Origin: SMXL01 sp964527795
GTDB lineage: Bacteria; Bacteroidota; Rhodothermia; Rhodothermales; UBA10348
Reading direction: 5' to 3'
Length of the DNA stretch: 5,864 nt
NCBI GenBank assembly: GCA_964527795.1
Contig: CAZGOS010000199.1
Span: forward strand, 1-5,864
Part shown: positions 1 to 5,864 of the stretch, piece after piece
How the letters are laid out: each line of letters opens with the position of its first letter
How positions within the stretch are numbered: the first letter of the stretch is position 1
Translations under genes and position numbers: made by a program
Notes under the pieces: model-generated
The model's input: only the letters and a program-made list of their open reading frames with translations
The model's database searches: none
Told to the model about the DNA's origin: nothing

Positions 1-403
1 CCATACCCACCGTCAGAGAGATCACCGATCGAAGTCCGCTTAGAAATCGATTCGCGGCGATCAAACCAAATCCCCACTTATTCAAGTGCTCACGGACCTG
101 TGCAATGCGGGCTTCAGGAAGCCAGCGGTATCGCTTTGGCACTAGAACCACGTGCCCAATTCGATAACCGATCGCATACATGGTTAAAAAACCTGTCGCG
201 CCCCCGATGGTGGAAAGCAGAATAACGGCCATAAGGTCGAGTTGCCCGATACCCACCATGTAGCCACCGAAAACAACGACAATATCTCCTGGAATCGGCG
301 GAATCACGTTTTCCGAGTAGGCGATCGCGAGAATGAGAGCGTAGGCCCAGATAACAGGCAGCGCAGACATCCACTCGACCAGGTCCGTTAGCAGCTCTCC
401 CAT
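1..403 (-). CDS. DedA family inner-membrane protein (N-terminal 134 residues; C-terminus outside window)
   Basis: This is a partial polytopic inner-membrane protein of the DedA (SNARE-associated/VTT domain) family. I translated it from the reverse strand. It starts at the ATG at 403-401, which an in-frame TGA directly precedes, so no longer start is possible; a Shine-Dalgarno is weak (AAAGG about 15-20 nt upstream). Visible features are a hydrophobic segment at about residues 14-30, the family motif ENVIPPIPGD at 31-40 with acidic residues E31 and D40, and a hydrophobic re-entrant/TM stretch at about 41-80. Next comes a basic loop (PKRYRW, 89-94), then NRFLSGLRSVISL at 118-130 with two arginines (R119, R125) six residues apart. 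Such conserved Glu/Asp and paired Arg residues are needed for function in E. coli DedA proteins YqjA and YghB. Family members act in envelope homeostasis, and some (UptA) translocate undecaprenyl phosphate; which role applies here is not shown. It follows ispF by 37 nt, so it is probably the last or a late gene of the queA-ispD-ispF operon. Confidence 0.9.
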   Translation of the reverse strand, partial: MGELLTDLVEWMSALPVIWAYALILAIAYSENVIPPIPGDIVVVFGGYMVGIGQLDLMAVILLSTIGGATGFLTMYAIGYRIGHVVLVPKRYRWLPEARIAQVREHLNKWGFGLIAANRFLSGLRSVISLTVGM

Positions 404-440
404 TCAGATAAACGTCGTGACCTTTGAGTATGGGACAAGT

Positions 441-917
441 TCACTGATTCTCGATGGCACAGATCGCATAGGCCACCGCACCCTGCCCACGTCCTACGAA
501 ACCCAACTTTTCGGAGGTAGTGGCTTTTACGGAAACCTGGTCTACGGCCAATCCCAGAATCGTAGACAGCCGCGCGCGCATCTCCATGATATGAGGTTCG
601 AGTTTCGGCTTCTCCAATGCGAGGGTTGCATCAATGTTGCAGATTGCAAATCCGGCGTCTTCGATCAGGTTCCGAGCATGGGCCAGAAGCCCGGCACTAT
701 CGGCACCCTTCCACGTCTCGTCCGTGTCAGGAAAGTGTACGCCAATGTCCCCCAACGCTGCCGCACCCAACAACGCATCTATGACGGCGTGAATGAGGAC
801 GTCGGCATCGGAATGCCCTTCGAGACCCATCTCGCTCTTGATTCGCACGCCTCCGATGATCAGGTCCCGGCCACGGGCGAGCTTGTGTACGTCATAACCA
901 ATACCAACTCGAACCAT
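441..917 (-). CDS. ispF: 2-C-methyl-D-erythritol 2,4-cyclodiphosphate synthase
   Basis: This cytoplasmic enzyme cyclises CDP-methylerythritol 2-phosphate to 2-C-methylerythritol 2,4-cyclodiphosphate with release of CMP, the fifth step of the MEP isoprenoid pathway. At 158 residues it has the normal length, and the family motifs are intact. They include GYDVH at 7-11 (metal ligands D9 and H11), GHSDADVLIH at 34-43 (H35, and metal ligand H43), DIGVHFPDTD at 57-66, NIDATL at 94-99, and the nucleotide-binding C-terminal motif KATTSEKLGFVGRG at 131-144. The enzyme is a homotrimer in characterised relatives. The ATG at 917-915 lies two bases after the ispD stop codon. A GGAGG Shine-Dalgarno (932-928) lies inside the end of ispD, 10 nt before the start, so translation is probably coupled to ispD. 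Nothing is missing or unusual. Confidence 0.97.
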   Translation of the reverse strand: MVRVGIGYDVHKLARGRDLIIGGVRIKSEMGLEGHSDADVLIHAVIDALLGAAALGDIGVHFPDTDETWKGADSAGLLAHARNLIEDAGFAICNIDATLALEKPKLEPHIMEMRARLSTILGLAVDQVSVKATTSEKLGFVGRGQGAVAYAICAIENQ

Positions 918-919
918 GA

Positions 920-1663
920 CTACCCGGCCTCCGCCATCACCTCACGCTCCCGTGTCTCCAGGTGCAGAATTTTCTCCCACATCGGCCAAAATTGCGTTGC
1001 CCGTTCCCAGTCCTCAGGAGTAGTAATTTTCACATTCAACTCGCCCCCTTCAACGATCTGAACAGGGAATCCCTGGTGCTGAACCAGATCAACGTCGTCC
1101 GTAGCAGAATACCCTTTGAAAGTCGCCTCACGGTGAGCTTCCTGAAAATAAGTGCGCAGAAAACCCTGCGGGGTCTGCATGCGGTAGAGTTTATCGCGAG
1201 TTACCGTCTCGGAAAAGATTCCTTCTTCTCCTTTTCGAATGGTATCGGTGACCGGAACGGCCAGCGCCCCGGCCCCGTGTTCACGAGCCGCCTGGATGAC
1301 TGCGGATACCTGCGACAGGCGAACGAAGGGTCGAACGGCGTCGTGAACAAGCACGACTTCGACCGACTCCGGGGTTTCAGCCAGTGCGGCAGCGACGGAC
1401 TCCTGGCGGGTCAAACCGCCGGAAACCACATGCCTCAGCTTCGTAATCCCGATGCGGCGAAGCTCTTGACGAAGCGGTCGAACGGCTTCAGTAGGCGTGG
1501 CGACAATGATATGATCAACCTGGGGGTGACGTTCGAATACATCCAGGGTCTGAACCAGCATAGGTTTCCCACCGAGCACGCGGAATTGCTTGCGGCGCCC
1601 GCCCAGGCGCGTACCCTCCCCTGCTGCAGGAATCAGAACCGCAACTTCGCCATGATCAGCCAT
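920..1663 (-). CDS. ispD: 2-C-methyl-D-erythritol 4-phosphate cytidylyltransferase
   Basis: This cytoplasmic enzyme joins CTP and methylerythritol 4-phosphate to give CDP-methylerythritol and pyrophosphate, the third MEP-pathway step. It has a single nucleotidyltransferase (GT-A-like) domain. Motifs seen are the nucleotide loop IPAAGEGTRLGGRRKQF at 11-27 (R19, K25), GGLTRQESV at 82-90, VHDAVRPFV at 106-114 (D108), VPVTDTIR at 136-143, TRDKLY at 155-160 (R156), TPQGF at 164-168, TDD at 188-190 and the substrate lysine K212 in NVKITTPED. These match the known catalytic residues of the E. coli enzyme in kind and spacing. At 247 residues it is somewhat longer than typical (about 225-236); the excess is a charged, probably helical C-terminal tail from about 219. 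An in-frame TGA at 1687-1685 lies upstream with no other good start between, so the ATG at 1663 is secure, although its Shine-Dalgarno (GGGG) is weak. It lies 50 nt downstream of queA and 2 nt upstream of ispF. IspE, the enzyme between them in the pathway, is not in the window. Confidence 0.97.
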   Translation of the reverse strand: MADHGEVAVLIPAAGEGTRLGGRRKQFRVLGGKPMLVQTLDVFERHPQVDHIIVATPTEAVRPLRQELRRIGITKLRHVVSGGLTRQESVAAALAETPESVEVVLVHDAVRPFVRLSQVSAVIQAAREHGAGALAVPVTDTIRKGEEGIFSETVTRDKLYRMQTPQGFLRTYFQEAHREATFKGYSATDDVDLVQHQGFPVQIVEGGELNVKITTPEDWERATQFWPMWEKILHLETREREVMAEAG

Positions 1664-1693
1664 GCCCCAGTATCGCTGTATAGTTCAGAGCTT

Positions 1694-1712
1694 ATACGAA
1701 ACCGTTTCGTAT
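1694..1712. repeat. 19-nt palindrome in the queA-ispD gap (operator or RNA hairpin)
   Basis: The sequence ATACGAAACCGTTTCGTAT is a perfect inverted repeat: 8-nt arms (1694-1701 and 1705-1712) around CCG, or 9-nt arms around a single base. On the coding strand it starts two bases after the queA stop codon (TGA, 1716-1714). No T-run follows it in the transcribed direction and the stem is AT-rich, so a standard Rho-independent terminator is unlikely. It lies between a TTGAGA (1717-1712, overlapping the outer base of the palindrome) and a TATAAG (1696-1691), which resemble -35 and -10 elements with a short 15-nt spacer. It could be a protein-binding operator for an internal ispD promoter or an mRNA hairpin that tunes queA versus ispD levels. 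Confidence 0.6.
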
Positions 1713-1713
1713 C

Positions 1714-2760
1714 TCAAAGAATCAACATTGCATCGCCGAACGAGAACAAGCGGTATTTTTCCTTAATCGCTTCCTGATACGCTTCCATAGTGAATTCGTA
1801 TCCCGCAAACGCCGCCGCGAGCATCATAAGCGTTGAATGCGGCATGTGAAAGTTGGTAATAAGACGCTCGGTGATCTGAAAATCATACTCCGGGCAGATG
1901 AACTTGTCCGTCCAACCAATTTTTGCCTTCAGCATGTTCGACGCTGACAGACTCGATTCGATCGCACGAACTACGGTAGTGCCGACAGCTGTAACCGTAT
2001 TATCCGGAGATTCGAGTGCGGTGTTCACTAGGTCGGCAGTCTCTGGAGGAATATGGAAATACTCGGAATCCATGCGATGCTTCGTAAGATCCTCTACTTC
2101 GACAGGACGAAATGTTCCAAGACCAATGTGAAGCGTAACGGGCTGAATGTGCACGCCGTTTGCAGACAGCCTGCCCAGCAGATCCGGCGTAAAATGCAAC
2201 CCCGCAGTAGGTGCCGCCACGGCGCCGCGTTCGGTAGCAAAAATCGTCTGATAGCGCTCGCGGTCCGCCGGTTCCACTTCCCGCTTGAGATACGGCGGGA
2301 TCGGAGTCTGCCCGATTTCATCTATGCTTGCATATAACTCGTCGTTTGATCCTTCGAACACGAACCGGATAGTTCGTCCCCGCGACGTCGTATTGTCAAT
2401 CACCTCTGCAATTAACCCGTTTTCGAAATACAGTTTGTTGCCGATTCTGATTTTTCGAGCCGGGTCGACGATTACATCCCAGAGCCGTGTATCGGGATTG
2501 AGTTCGCGAAGCAGGAAGACCTCGATGCGGGCTCCGGTTTTTTCCTTGTTTCCAAACAGGCGAGCAGGAAATACCTTTGTGTCGTTAGCTACGAGAACGT
2601 CCCCCTTCGAGAAATAATCGACGATGTCGCCGAAGTTTCTGTGCTCGATCGTCTGTTCCGCTCTATTGAGCACCATCAGTCGCGAGGAGTCGCGGGGTTC
2701 AACAGGGTACTTCGCAATTAATTCTTTGGGGTAATCGTACTCGAAATGGGATAGCTTCAT
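1714..2760 (-). CDS. queA: S-adenosylmethionine:tRNA ribosyltransferase-isomerase
   Basis: QueA moves the ribosyl group of S-adenosylmethionine onto preQ1 at the wobble position (34) of GUN-anticodon tRNAs, giving epoxyqueuosine, the penultimate step of queuosine synthesis. It works in the cytoplasm as a monomer. The 348-residue protein is full length and carries the family motifs in order. They are EPRDSSRLMVL at 21-31, ANDTKVFPARL at 58-68, TGARIEVFLL at 75-84, GQTPIPPYL at 150-158, GAVAAPTAGLHFT at 179-191, VTLHIGLGTFRPV at 208-220, HRMDSEYF at 228-235, AVGTTVVRAIES at 258-269, TNFHMPHSTLMML at 302-314 and YRLFSFGDAMLI at 336-347. The start ATG has an AGGCGG Shine-Dalgarno at 2769-2764. 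It is the first gene of the leftward operon, so the promoter is expected in 2761-2880. Its role is unrelated in pathway terms to the isoprenoid genes behind it; I recall queA-ispD adjacency from other Bacteroidota, which suggests shared housekeeping expression. Confidence 0.97.
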   Translation of the reverse strand: MKLSHFEYDYPKELIAKYPVEPRDSSRLMVLNRAEQTIEHRNFGDIVDYFSKGDVLVANDTKVFPARLFGNKEKTGARIEVFLLRELNPDTRLWDVIVDPARKIRIGNKLYFENGLIAEVIDNTTSRGRTIRFVFEGSNDELYASIDEIGQTPIPPYLKREVEPADRERYQTIFATERGAVAAPTAGLHFTPDLLGRLSANGVHIQPVTLHIGLGTFRPVEVEDLTKHRMDSEYFHIPPETADLVNTALESPDNTVTAVGTTVVRAIESSLSASNMLKAKIGWTDKFICPEYDFQITERLITNFHMPHSTLMMLAAAFAGYEFTMEAYQEAIKEKYRLFSFGDAMLIL

Positions 2761-3009
2761 AAGCCGCCTGGCAGACCGGGGGGGTTTGTAAACATTAAAT
2801 TAACAAGTCCAGCGCGTCCAGAGTGGGTGGGCCGCGCGCGCTTGATCCATCAATTCGACGTGCCGTGAAAGGCGTGGAATATAATGTCGTTTTTGAGCGG
2901 CTCCAAACGTGCATTTCTGTCGCGAACCCGTCTTGATTGCCAGGGCGCCGAGAAGTACCATCCGGGCATGCGGGTTGCGTCTATACTGAAAGATTTCTGC
3001 GGCGTCACA
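2761..3009. promoter_or_regulatory. Divergent intergenic region between queA and the lipoprotein gene
   Basis: This 249-nt gap separates two oppositely directed transcription units and must contain a promoter for each. On the queA side there is a strikingly AT-rich island (about 2785-2806, including TTAAATTAA, itself an inverted repeat around one base) next to a run of seven G on the plus strand (2778-2784), which reads as seven C in the queA leader. A short direct repeat, GTCCAG-cgc-GTCCAG, lies at 2807-2821, followed by an alternating CG tract (about 2833-2840). Short frames in the region do not look like real proteins. I looked for cobalamin and TPP riboswitch hallmarks upstream of the receptor operon and saw none. 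I cannot assign a definite sigma site for queA. Confidence 0.5.
2880..2885 (+). promoter_or_regulatory. Possible -10 element (TATAAT) for the lipoprotein-receptor operon
   Basis: An exact TATAAT faces the lipoprotein gene 124 nt upstream of its preferred start. No good -35 is present at 16-18 nt; the nearest weak match is TTCGAC (2854-2859) with a 20-nt spacer. Bacteroidota vegetative promoters use different elements (TTTG near -33, TAnnTTTG near -7), so this match may be chance. A second TATACT at 2982-2987, closer to the gene, is an alternative and also lacks a clear -35. Confidence 0.25.
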
Positions 3010-3465
3010 ATGATCCGGGTTGTCCTGACACTGACCTTCGTTCTCATCGGTTGCGATCACGGATTTGAGCCGCCCGAAAAACCATCCACGGGCACGATTC
3101 GCGCAGCCGTCACGTATGTAGGAACGTGGCCTGCCGAGTCCGAAGTGGTCGATCTGCGGTTTGTGGCGATGCGTTTTGTCCCCCGGGATACGGCCGACTT
3201 TCTCCAGCTGAACAGAATGGCCATCAGCGATCGACTCAGCTATGGTGTCGACTCGGAAACGTTCGAACTCACGGACGTTGAGACGGGCGCGTTTCTCTAC
3301 AGTGGCGTCGCACAGCAGTTCACCGACGATCTCCTTTCCTGGCGACCTATCGGGCTGTACGAAGAAACCGATGGAATCTTTTTTGTCATGACTAATGACA
3401 CAACGCGGCTTGCGCTGGAGGTCGATTTTTCGAATCCACCACCCTTTCCGCCGCCTCCCCTGTAA
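3010..3465 (+). CDS. Small lipoprotein of unknown function, paired with a TonB receptor
   Basis: The product is a 151-residue predicted lipoprotein. From the ATG at 3010 there is a compact type II signal peptide (one Arg at residue 3, hydrophobic core 4-13) ending in a lipobox LIGC at 12-15, so Cys15 would be lipidated. I chose this start because longer in-frame starts (2968, 2884) add residues unlike a signal peptide; none of the starts has a strong Shine-Dalgarno. After a short Pro/Glu linker (16-28), the mature domain (about 29-140) has alternating hydrophobic residues typical of a beta-sandwich, with YVGTWP at 36-41 and DLRFVAMRFVP at 48-58. It ends in the proline-rich tail PPPFPPPPL (143-151). 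I do not recognise a named family with confidence. The receptor gene begins 12 nt after its stop, so the two are almost certainly co-transcribed. By analogy with lipoprotein-receptor pairs such as HmuY/HmuR or SusD/SusC it may bind the receptor's substrate, but it resembles neither partner in sequence as far as I can see. Confidence 0.82.
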   Translation: MIRVVLTLTFVLIGCDHGFEPPEKPSTGTIRAAVTYVGTWPAESEVVDLRFVAMRFVPRDTADFLQLNRMAISDRLSYGVDSETFELTDVETGAFLYSGVAQQFTDDLLSWRPIGLYEETDGIFFVMTNDTTRLALEVDFSNPPPFPPPPL

Positions 3466-3471
3466 AGAGGG
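3466..3471 (+). promoter_or_regulatory. Ribosome binding site deciding the receptor start
   Basis: AGAGGG lies directly after the lipoprotein stop codon (TAA, 3463-3465) and ends 6 nt before the ATG at 3478. This spacing favours ATG 3478 over the adjacent in-frame GTG at 3475, which would add one residue. Confidence 0.7.
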
Positions 3472-3477
3472 TATGTG

Positions 3478-5775
3478 ATGGTGCTATTGAGCTCGACATA
3501 TTGCACGCTGGTTCGGGGGTCGCTACTACTGGCGATGGCCGGATGGCTGTGCACTTCGACGGTGTCGGCACAGTCGGGGCGCATTGTAGGCGTCATTGTT
3601 GACGCCAACGACACGGCGCTTCCGGGCGTGAATGTCGTGGTCGAAGGAACGACGTTCGGCACCGCCACCGATTCGGAAGGCCGCTTCATACTGCCGAACA
3701 TGAACGACGGCACGTATCTGATCAGAGCCACTGCGATTGGTTTCCTCACGGCACGAAAGACCGTGCAAATCGAGAATTCAGAAACAGTAGAAATTCGAAT
3801 TTTGCTGCGCGTTCGCATTCTGGAATCGGGTGAGGTAATCGTCACGGCATCCCGGCGCGAACAGCCGGCAATGACCGCCCCCGTAAGCGTTTCTATCCTG
3901 TCTCAGAGCGACTTGCGTATTCGAAATATCGTGCACCTGGACGATGTACTTCGGACCGTATCCGGCGTTCACCTGCAAGGGAACCAGATTAATGTTCGCG
4001 GCTCGTCGGGATTCGCGTACAACACGGGCAGCCGCGTGCTCCTGCTGCTCGACGGCATGCCCCTCCTGACACCCGATTCGGACGGCGTGCCGTTCGATGC
4101 CCTTCCATTCGCACAAATTGAAAGAATTGAAGTGCTCAAGGGACCCGGTTCTGCACTGTATGGTTCCGGAGCACTTGGTGGCGTTATCAATGTCATTACT
4201 CGCGATTTTCCAGAACGGCCGGAGACGACCATTCGCACGTATGCCGGCATCCACGAATCGGTACGCTATAAAGTCTGGCGCGAGGCGTGGGCCGGAGCCG
4301 ACGAAGCACGTTCATTTGGAGGTCTTCTTGTATCGCACGCCCGGCGAACTTCCAACCGGTTTGGATTCTGGATAGATCTGGCCTATCACTCCGATCAGGG
4401 CTACATGAATTTTAATCGCACCAAAACATTTCAGGGATATGGGAAATTGGGGTGGCACCCGAGCCCAAGAGATCGTCTGGACGTGCTTGTCGGTCTCATG
4501 GTGCGCGAGAAAGACAGTTTTCTTTTCTGGAACGGTGCCAGAGACGCCCTGAATCCCGGTAGCCTCGATATCGGCGACTCAGCGGGCGCACCTGCTCCAT
4601 TCGACACACCAACCGGAACGAATGATAATCTGAATAACCAGATCAGTCTACTTCCAGCCTATACACGAATTCTTTCAGACAACCTTTTTTATTCCATAAG
4701 AGGAAGACTTTTTGGAACGGTCATTCAACCCATCGACAACGAAACGGGAAAAGCGAAACCGGTTTCCAAGGGCACGCTCGGCTTTCGATACGGAGGAGAG
4801 GTCCAGGTGAACTGGGAGCAGCGCCCTGGTCGGCTGTTCACGTTCGGCGTTACGGGAGATGCGCTCGCCACACGCAGTAGCTTCTTCGTTACCTCCAATG
4901 AAGATGACTTTGGGAGTCAGCCCGAAACGGCCCTTTTTGCACATTGGGAGGAAGAAGTGTCAAGCCGGCTGCAGTTGGTGGTGGGTCTGCGATTTGACGG
5001 GTATAGAATCGATGCGGAGCGATTCGAGTCAAAACTCAGTCCGAAAATCAGCGCCGCCTTAAGCCTGAATGACGCCCTGACGCTTCGCGCAGCATTTGGC
5101 GATGGCTTCCGCGTTCCCAGTTTTGCGGAAAGGTTTACTGACAACCGCGACTTTTTCCCGATTGTCCGAAACCTCGGACTGGAGCCGGAACGAAGCCGCA
5201 GCTATGAGGTGGGACTCAAAGGAAGAATCGCGCGAGGCACCGCAGGGCTGATTCTATCCGACGTCGCGGTGTTTTGGAACGAATACTGGAATCTAATCGA
5301 ACCCAAGCTGGTGTCTTCTCTTCAGGCCTTTCAGTTCGTCAATCTGACGCGTGCGCGAATCCGTGGCGCCGAGGCGACGCTCGAGTGGGTCTTACCGATT
5401 CGCCGCCTGAAAGTACGGGCCGGTTACACATTCCTGGACGCGGACGACCTGATGGTGGACTTGCCGCTTGCTTTCCGATCTGCGCATCTGTTTGTCATGA
5501 GCGTCGACGGCCACATCGCCGGTCCCATCGAGATGGGAGCAGACTTTCGCTTCATCAGCAAACCGGAACGTCTTGATACGGATTTTTCCCGCTTCGTAAA
5601 AGACGCCGACCTGCTTGTCAATACGCGCGTTTTCGACGTGCGGGCGAGCGCCACATTCGACCGTCTGCGCCTTTCGCTGATCGTCAACAACGCCACCGAC
5701 TACTACTACCTGGAGCGCCCCGCTCTTCTCGGAGCCCCGCGCCGAGGCACCTTACAGCTTCAATACGACTTCTAA
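3478..5775 (+). CDS. TonB-dependent outer-membrane receptor with N-terminal carboxypeptidase-regulatory-like domain
   Basis: This is a complete 765-residue outer-membrane active transporter, energised by TonB-ExbB-ExbD. In order it has a Sec signal peptide (1-31, likely cut at VSA|QS) and a CarboxypepD_reg-like beta-sandwich at about 34-110 (GVNVVVEGT, TDSEGRF, a typical Bacteroidota N-terminal extension). Then come a TonB-box-like EVIVTASR at 119-126 and the plug at about 127-242. The plug has NVRGSSGF at 172-179, LLLLDGMPL at 188-196, EVLKGPGSALYG at 218-229 and VINVITR at 236-242. The 22-strand-type barrel runs from about 243 to 765, with GFRVPSFAERF near 543-553 and the closing LQLQYDF with terminal Phe, the usual barrel-insertion signal. 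Overall style is CirA/FepA/BtuB-like rather than SusC-like, being shorter than SusC. The substrate (siderophore, haem, cobalamin, metal or sugar) cannot be decided here. No SusD-like gene, sigma/anti-sigma pair or riboswitch is adjacent; the only partner is the lipoprotein 12 nt upstream. No frameshift or missing core motif is visible. Confidence 0.95.
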   Translation: MVLLSSTYCTLVRGSLLLAMAGWLCTSTVSAQSGRIVGVIVDANDTALPGVNVVVEGTTFGTATDSEGRFILPNMNDGTYLIRATAIGFLTARKTVQIENSETVEIRILLRVRILESGEVIVTASRREQPAMTAPVSVSILSQSDLRIRNIVHLDDVLRTVSGVHLQGNQINVRGSSGFAYNTGSRVLLLLDGMPLLTPDSDGVPFDALPFAQIERIEVLKGPGSALYGSGALGGVINVITRDFPERPETTIRTYAGIHESVRYKVWREAWAGADEARSFGGLLVSHARRTSNRFGFWIDLAYHSDQGYMNFNRTKTFQGYGKLGWHPSPRDRLDVLVGLMVREKDSFLFWNGARDALNPGSLDIGDSAGAPAPFDTPTGTNDNLNNQISLLPAYTRILSDNLFYSIRGRLFGTVIQPIDNETGKAKPVSKGTLGFRYGGEVQVNWEQRPGRLFTFGVTGDALATRSSFFVTSNEDDFGSQPETALFAHWEEEVSSRLQLVVGLRFDGYRIDAERFESKLSPKISAALSLNDALTLRAAFGDGFRVPSFAERFTDNRDFFPIVRNLGLEPERSRSYEVGLKGRIARGTAGLILSDVAVFWNEYWNLIEPKLVSSLQAFQFVNLTRARIRGAEATLEWVLPIRRLKVRAGYTFLDADDLMVDLPLAFRSAHLFVMSVDGHIAGPIEMGADFRFISKPERLDTDFSRFVKDADLLVNTRVFDVRASATFDRLRLSLIVNNATDYYYLERPALLGAPRRGTLQLQYDF

Positions 5776-5864
5776 CTCGAGCCTGAGACCTGGGGGGATG
5801 AAGATCTAGACCGAAGTTCAGAATAACAAAGGCCTGTAAGTGACTGGGTTGCAAGGGATACGGT
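5776..5864. other. Short 3' non-coding stretch after the receptor
   Basis: These 89 nt follow the receptor stop codon (TAA). I see no complete reading frame, no RNA gene and no hairpin followed by a T-run, so neither a terminator nor a further operon gene can be called before the window ends. Confidence 0.5.

Noticed and set aside
417..1061. 214-codon open frame on the plus strand, opposite ispF and the ispD end
   Set aside because: It is antisense to intact ispF with all its motifs. The translated product has no recognisable features.
962..1777. 271-codon open frame on the plus strand, opposite ispD and the end of queA
   Set aside because: It lies wholly antisense to strongly conserved ispD/queA coding sequence, and the translation shows no domain, no signal and no biased composition of its own. 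It is an open shadow frame caused by codon bias.
2884..3009. N-terminal extension of the lipoprotein to the ATG at 2884 (193 residues) or 2968
   Set aside because: The added residues would bury the signal peptide and lipobox in the middle of the protein, and the ATG at 2884 overlaps the TATAAT. The start at 3010 gives a proper lipoprotein signal.
2880..3009. Cobalamin or TPP riboswitch ahead of the receptor operon
   Set aside because: None of the conserved box sequences I know for these classes is present in readable form.
3297..3845. 182-codon minus-strand frame across the lipoprotein-receptor junction
   Set aside because: It is antisense to the signal peptide and N-terminal domain of the receptor. 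The composition is Ser/Thr/Arg-rich as expected from reversing such codons, with no domain.
5776..5864. Terminator after the receptor gene
   Set aside because: No GC-rich stem with a following T-run was found; only short restriction-site-like palindromes (CTCGAG, AGATCT, TCTAGA, AGGCCT) occur.

Overview
The window is a stretch of chromosomal core genome from a Gram-negative bacterium. Proteins of the outer-membrane TonB type with an N-terminal carboxypeptidase-regulatory-like domain, a lipoprotein beside the receptor, and an IspD of the 'LGGRRKQF' type point to the Bacteroidota/Rhodothermota side of the tree. A Rhodothermales- or Salinibacter-like organism is my best guess. The placement is inferred from protein style only. 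Base composition looks moderately GC-rich by eye and even along the window. I see no integrase, transposase, tRNA, rRNA, CRISPR array or other sign of a mobile island.

Minus-strand block (about 1-2760): four genes read leftwards in the order queA, ispD, ispF, dedA. The last is cut by the left edge. The spacing is tight: 50 nt between queA and ispD, 2 nt between ispD and ispF, 37 nt between ispF and dedA. This looks like one transcription unit joining tRNA queuosine synthesis (QueA), two steps of the MEP isoprenoid pathway (IspD, IspF) and a DedA-family membrane protein. A perfect palindrome sits in the queA-ispD gap.

Divergent intergenic region (2761-3009): it holds the presumed promoters for both directions, including an AT-rich island near queA, a 7-nt C tract (coding sense for queA) and a consensus TATAAT facing right.

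Plus-strand block (3010-5775): a small lipoprotein of unknown function, then a 12-nt gap with a good Shine-Dalgarno, then a full-length TonB-dependent outer-membrane receptor. The pair looks like a substrate-binding or uptake module at the cell surface. The substrate cannot be read from the sequence. The last 89 nt carry nothing I recognise.

Overall this is mostly ordinary housekeeping DNA. The points most worth a second look are the uncharacterised lipoprotein paired with the receptor, the palindrome inside the queA-isp operon, and the placing of a DedA protein, a family now linked to undecaprenyl phosphate recycling, behind isoprenoid genes. I found no clear evidence of a wholly new system.
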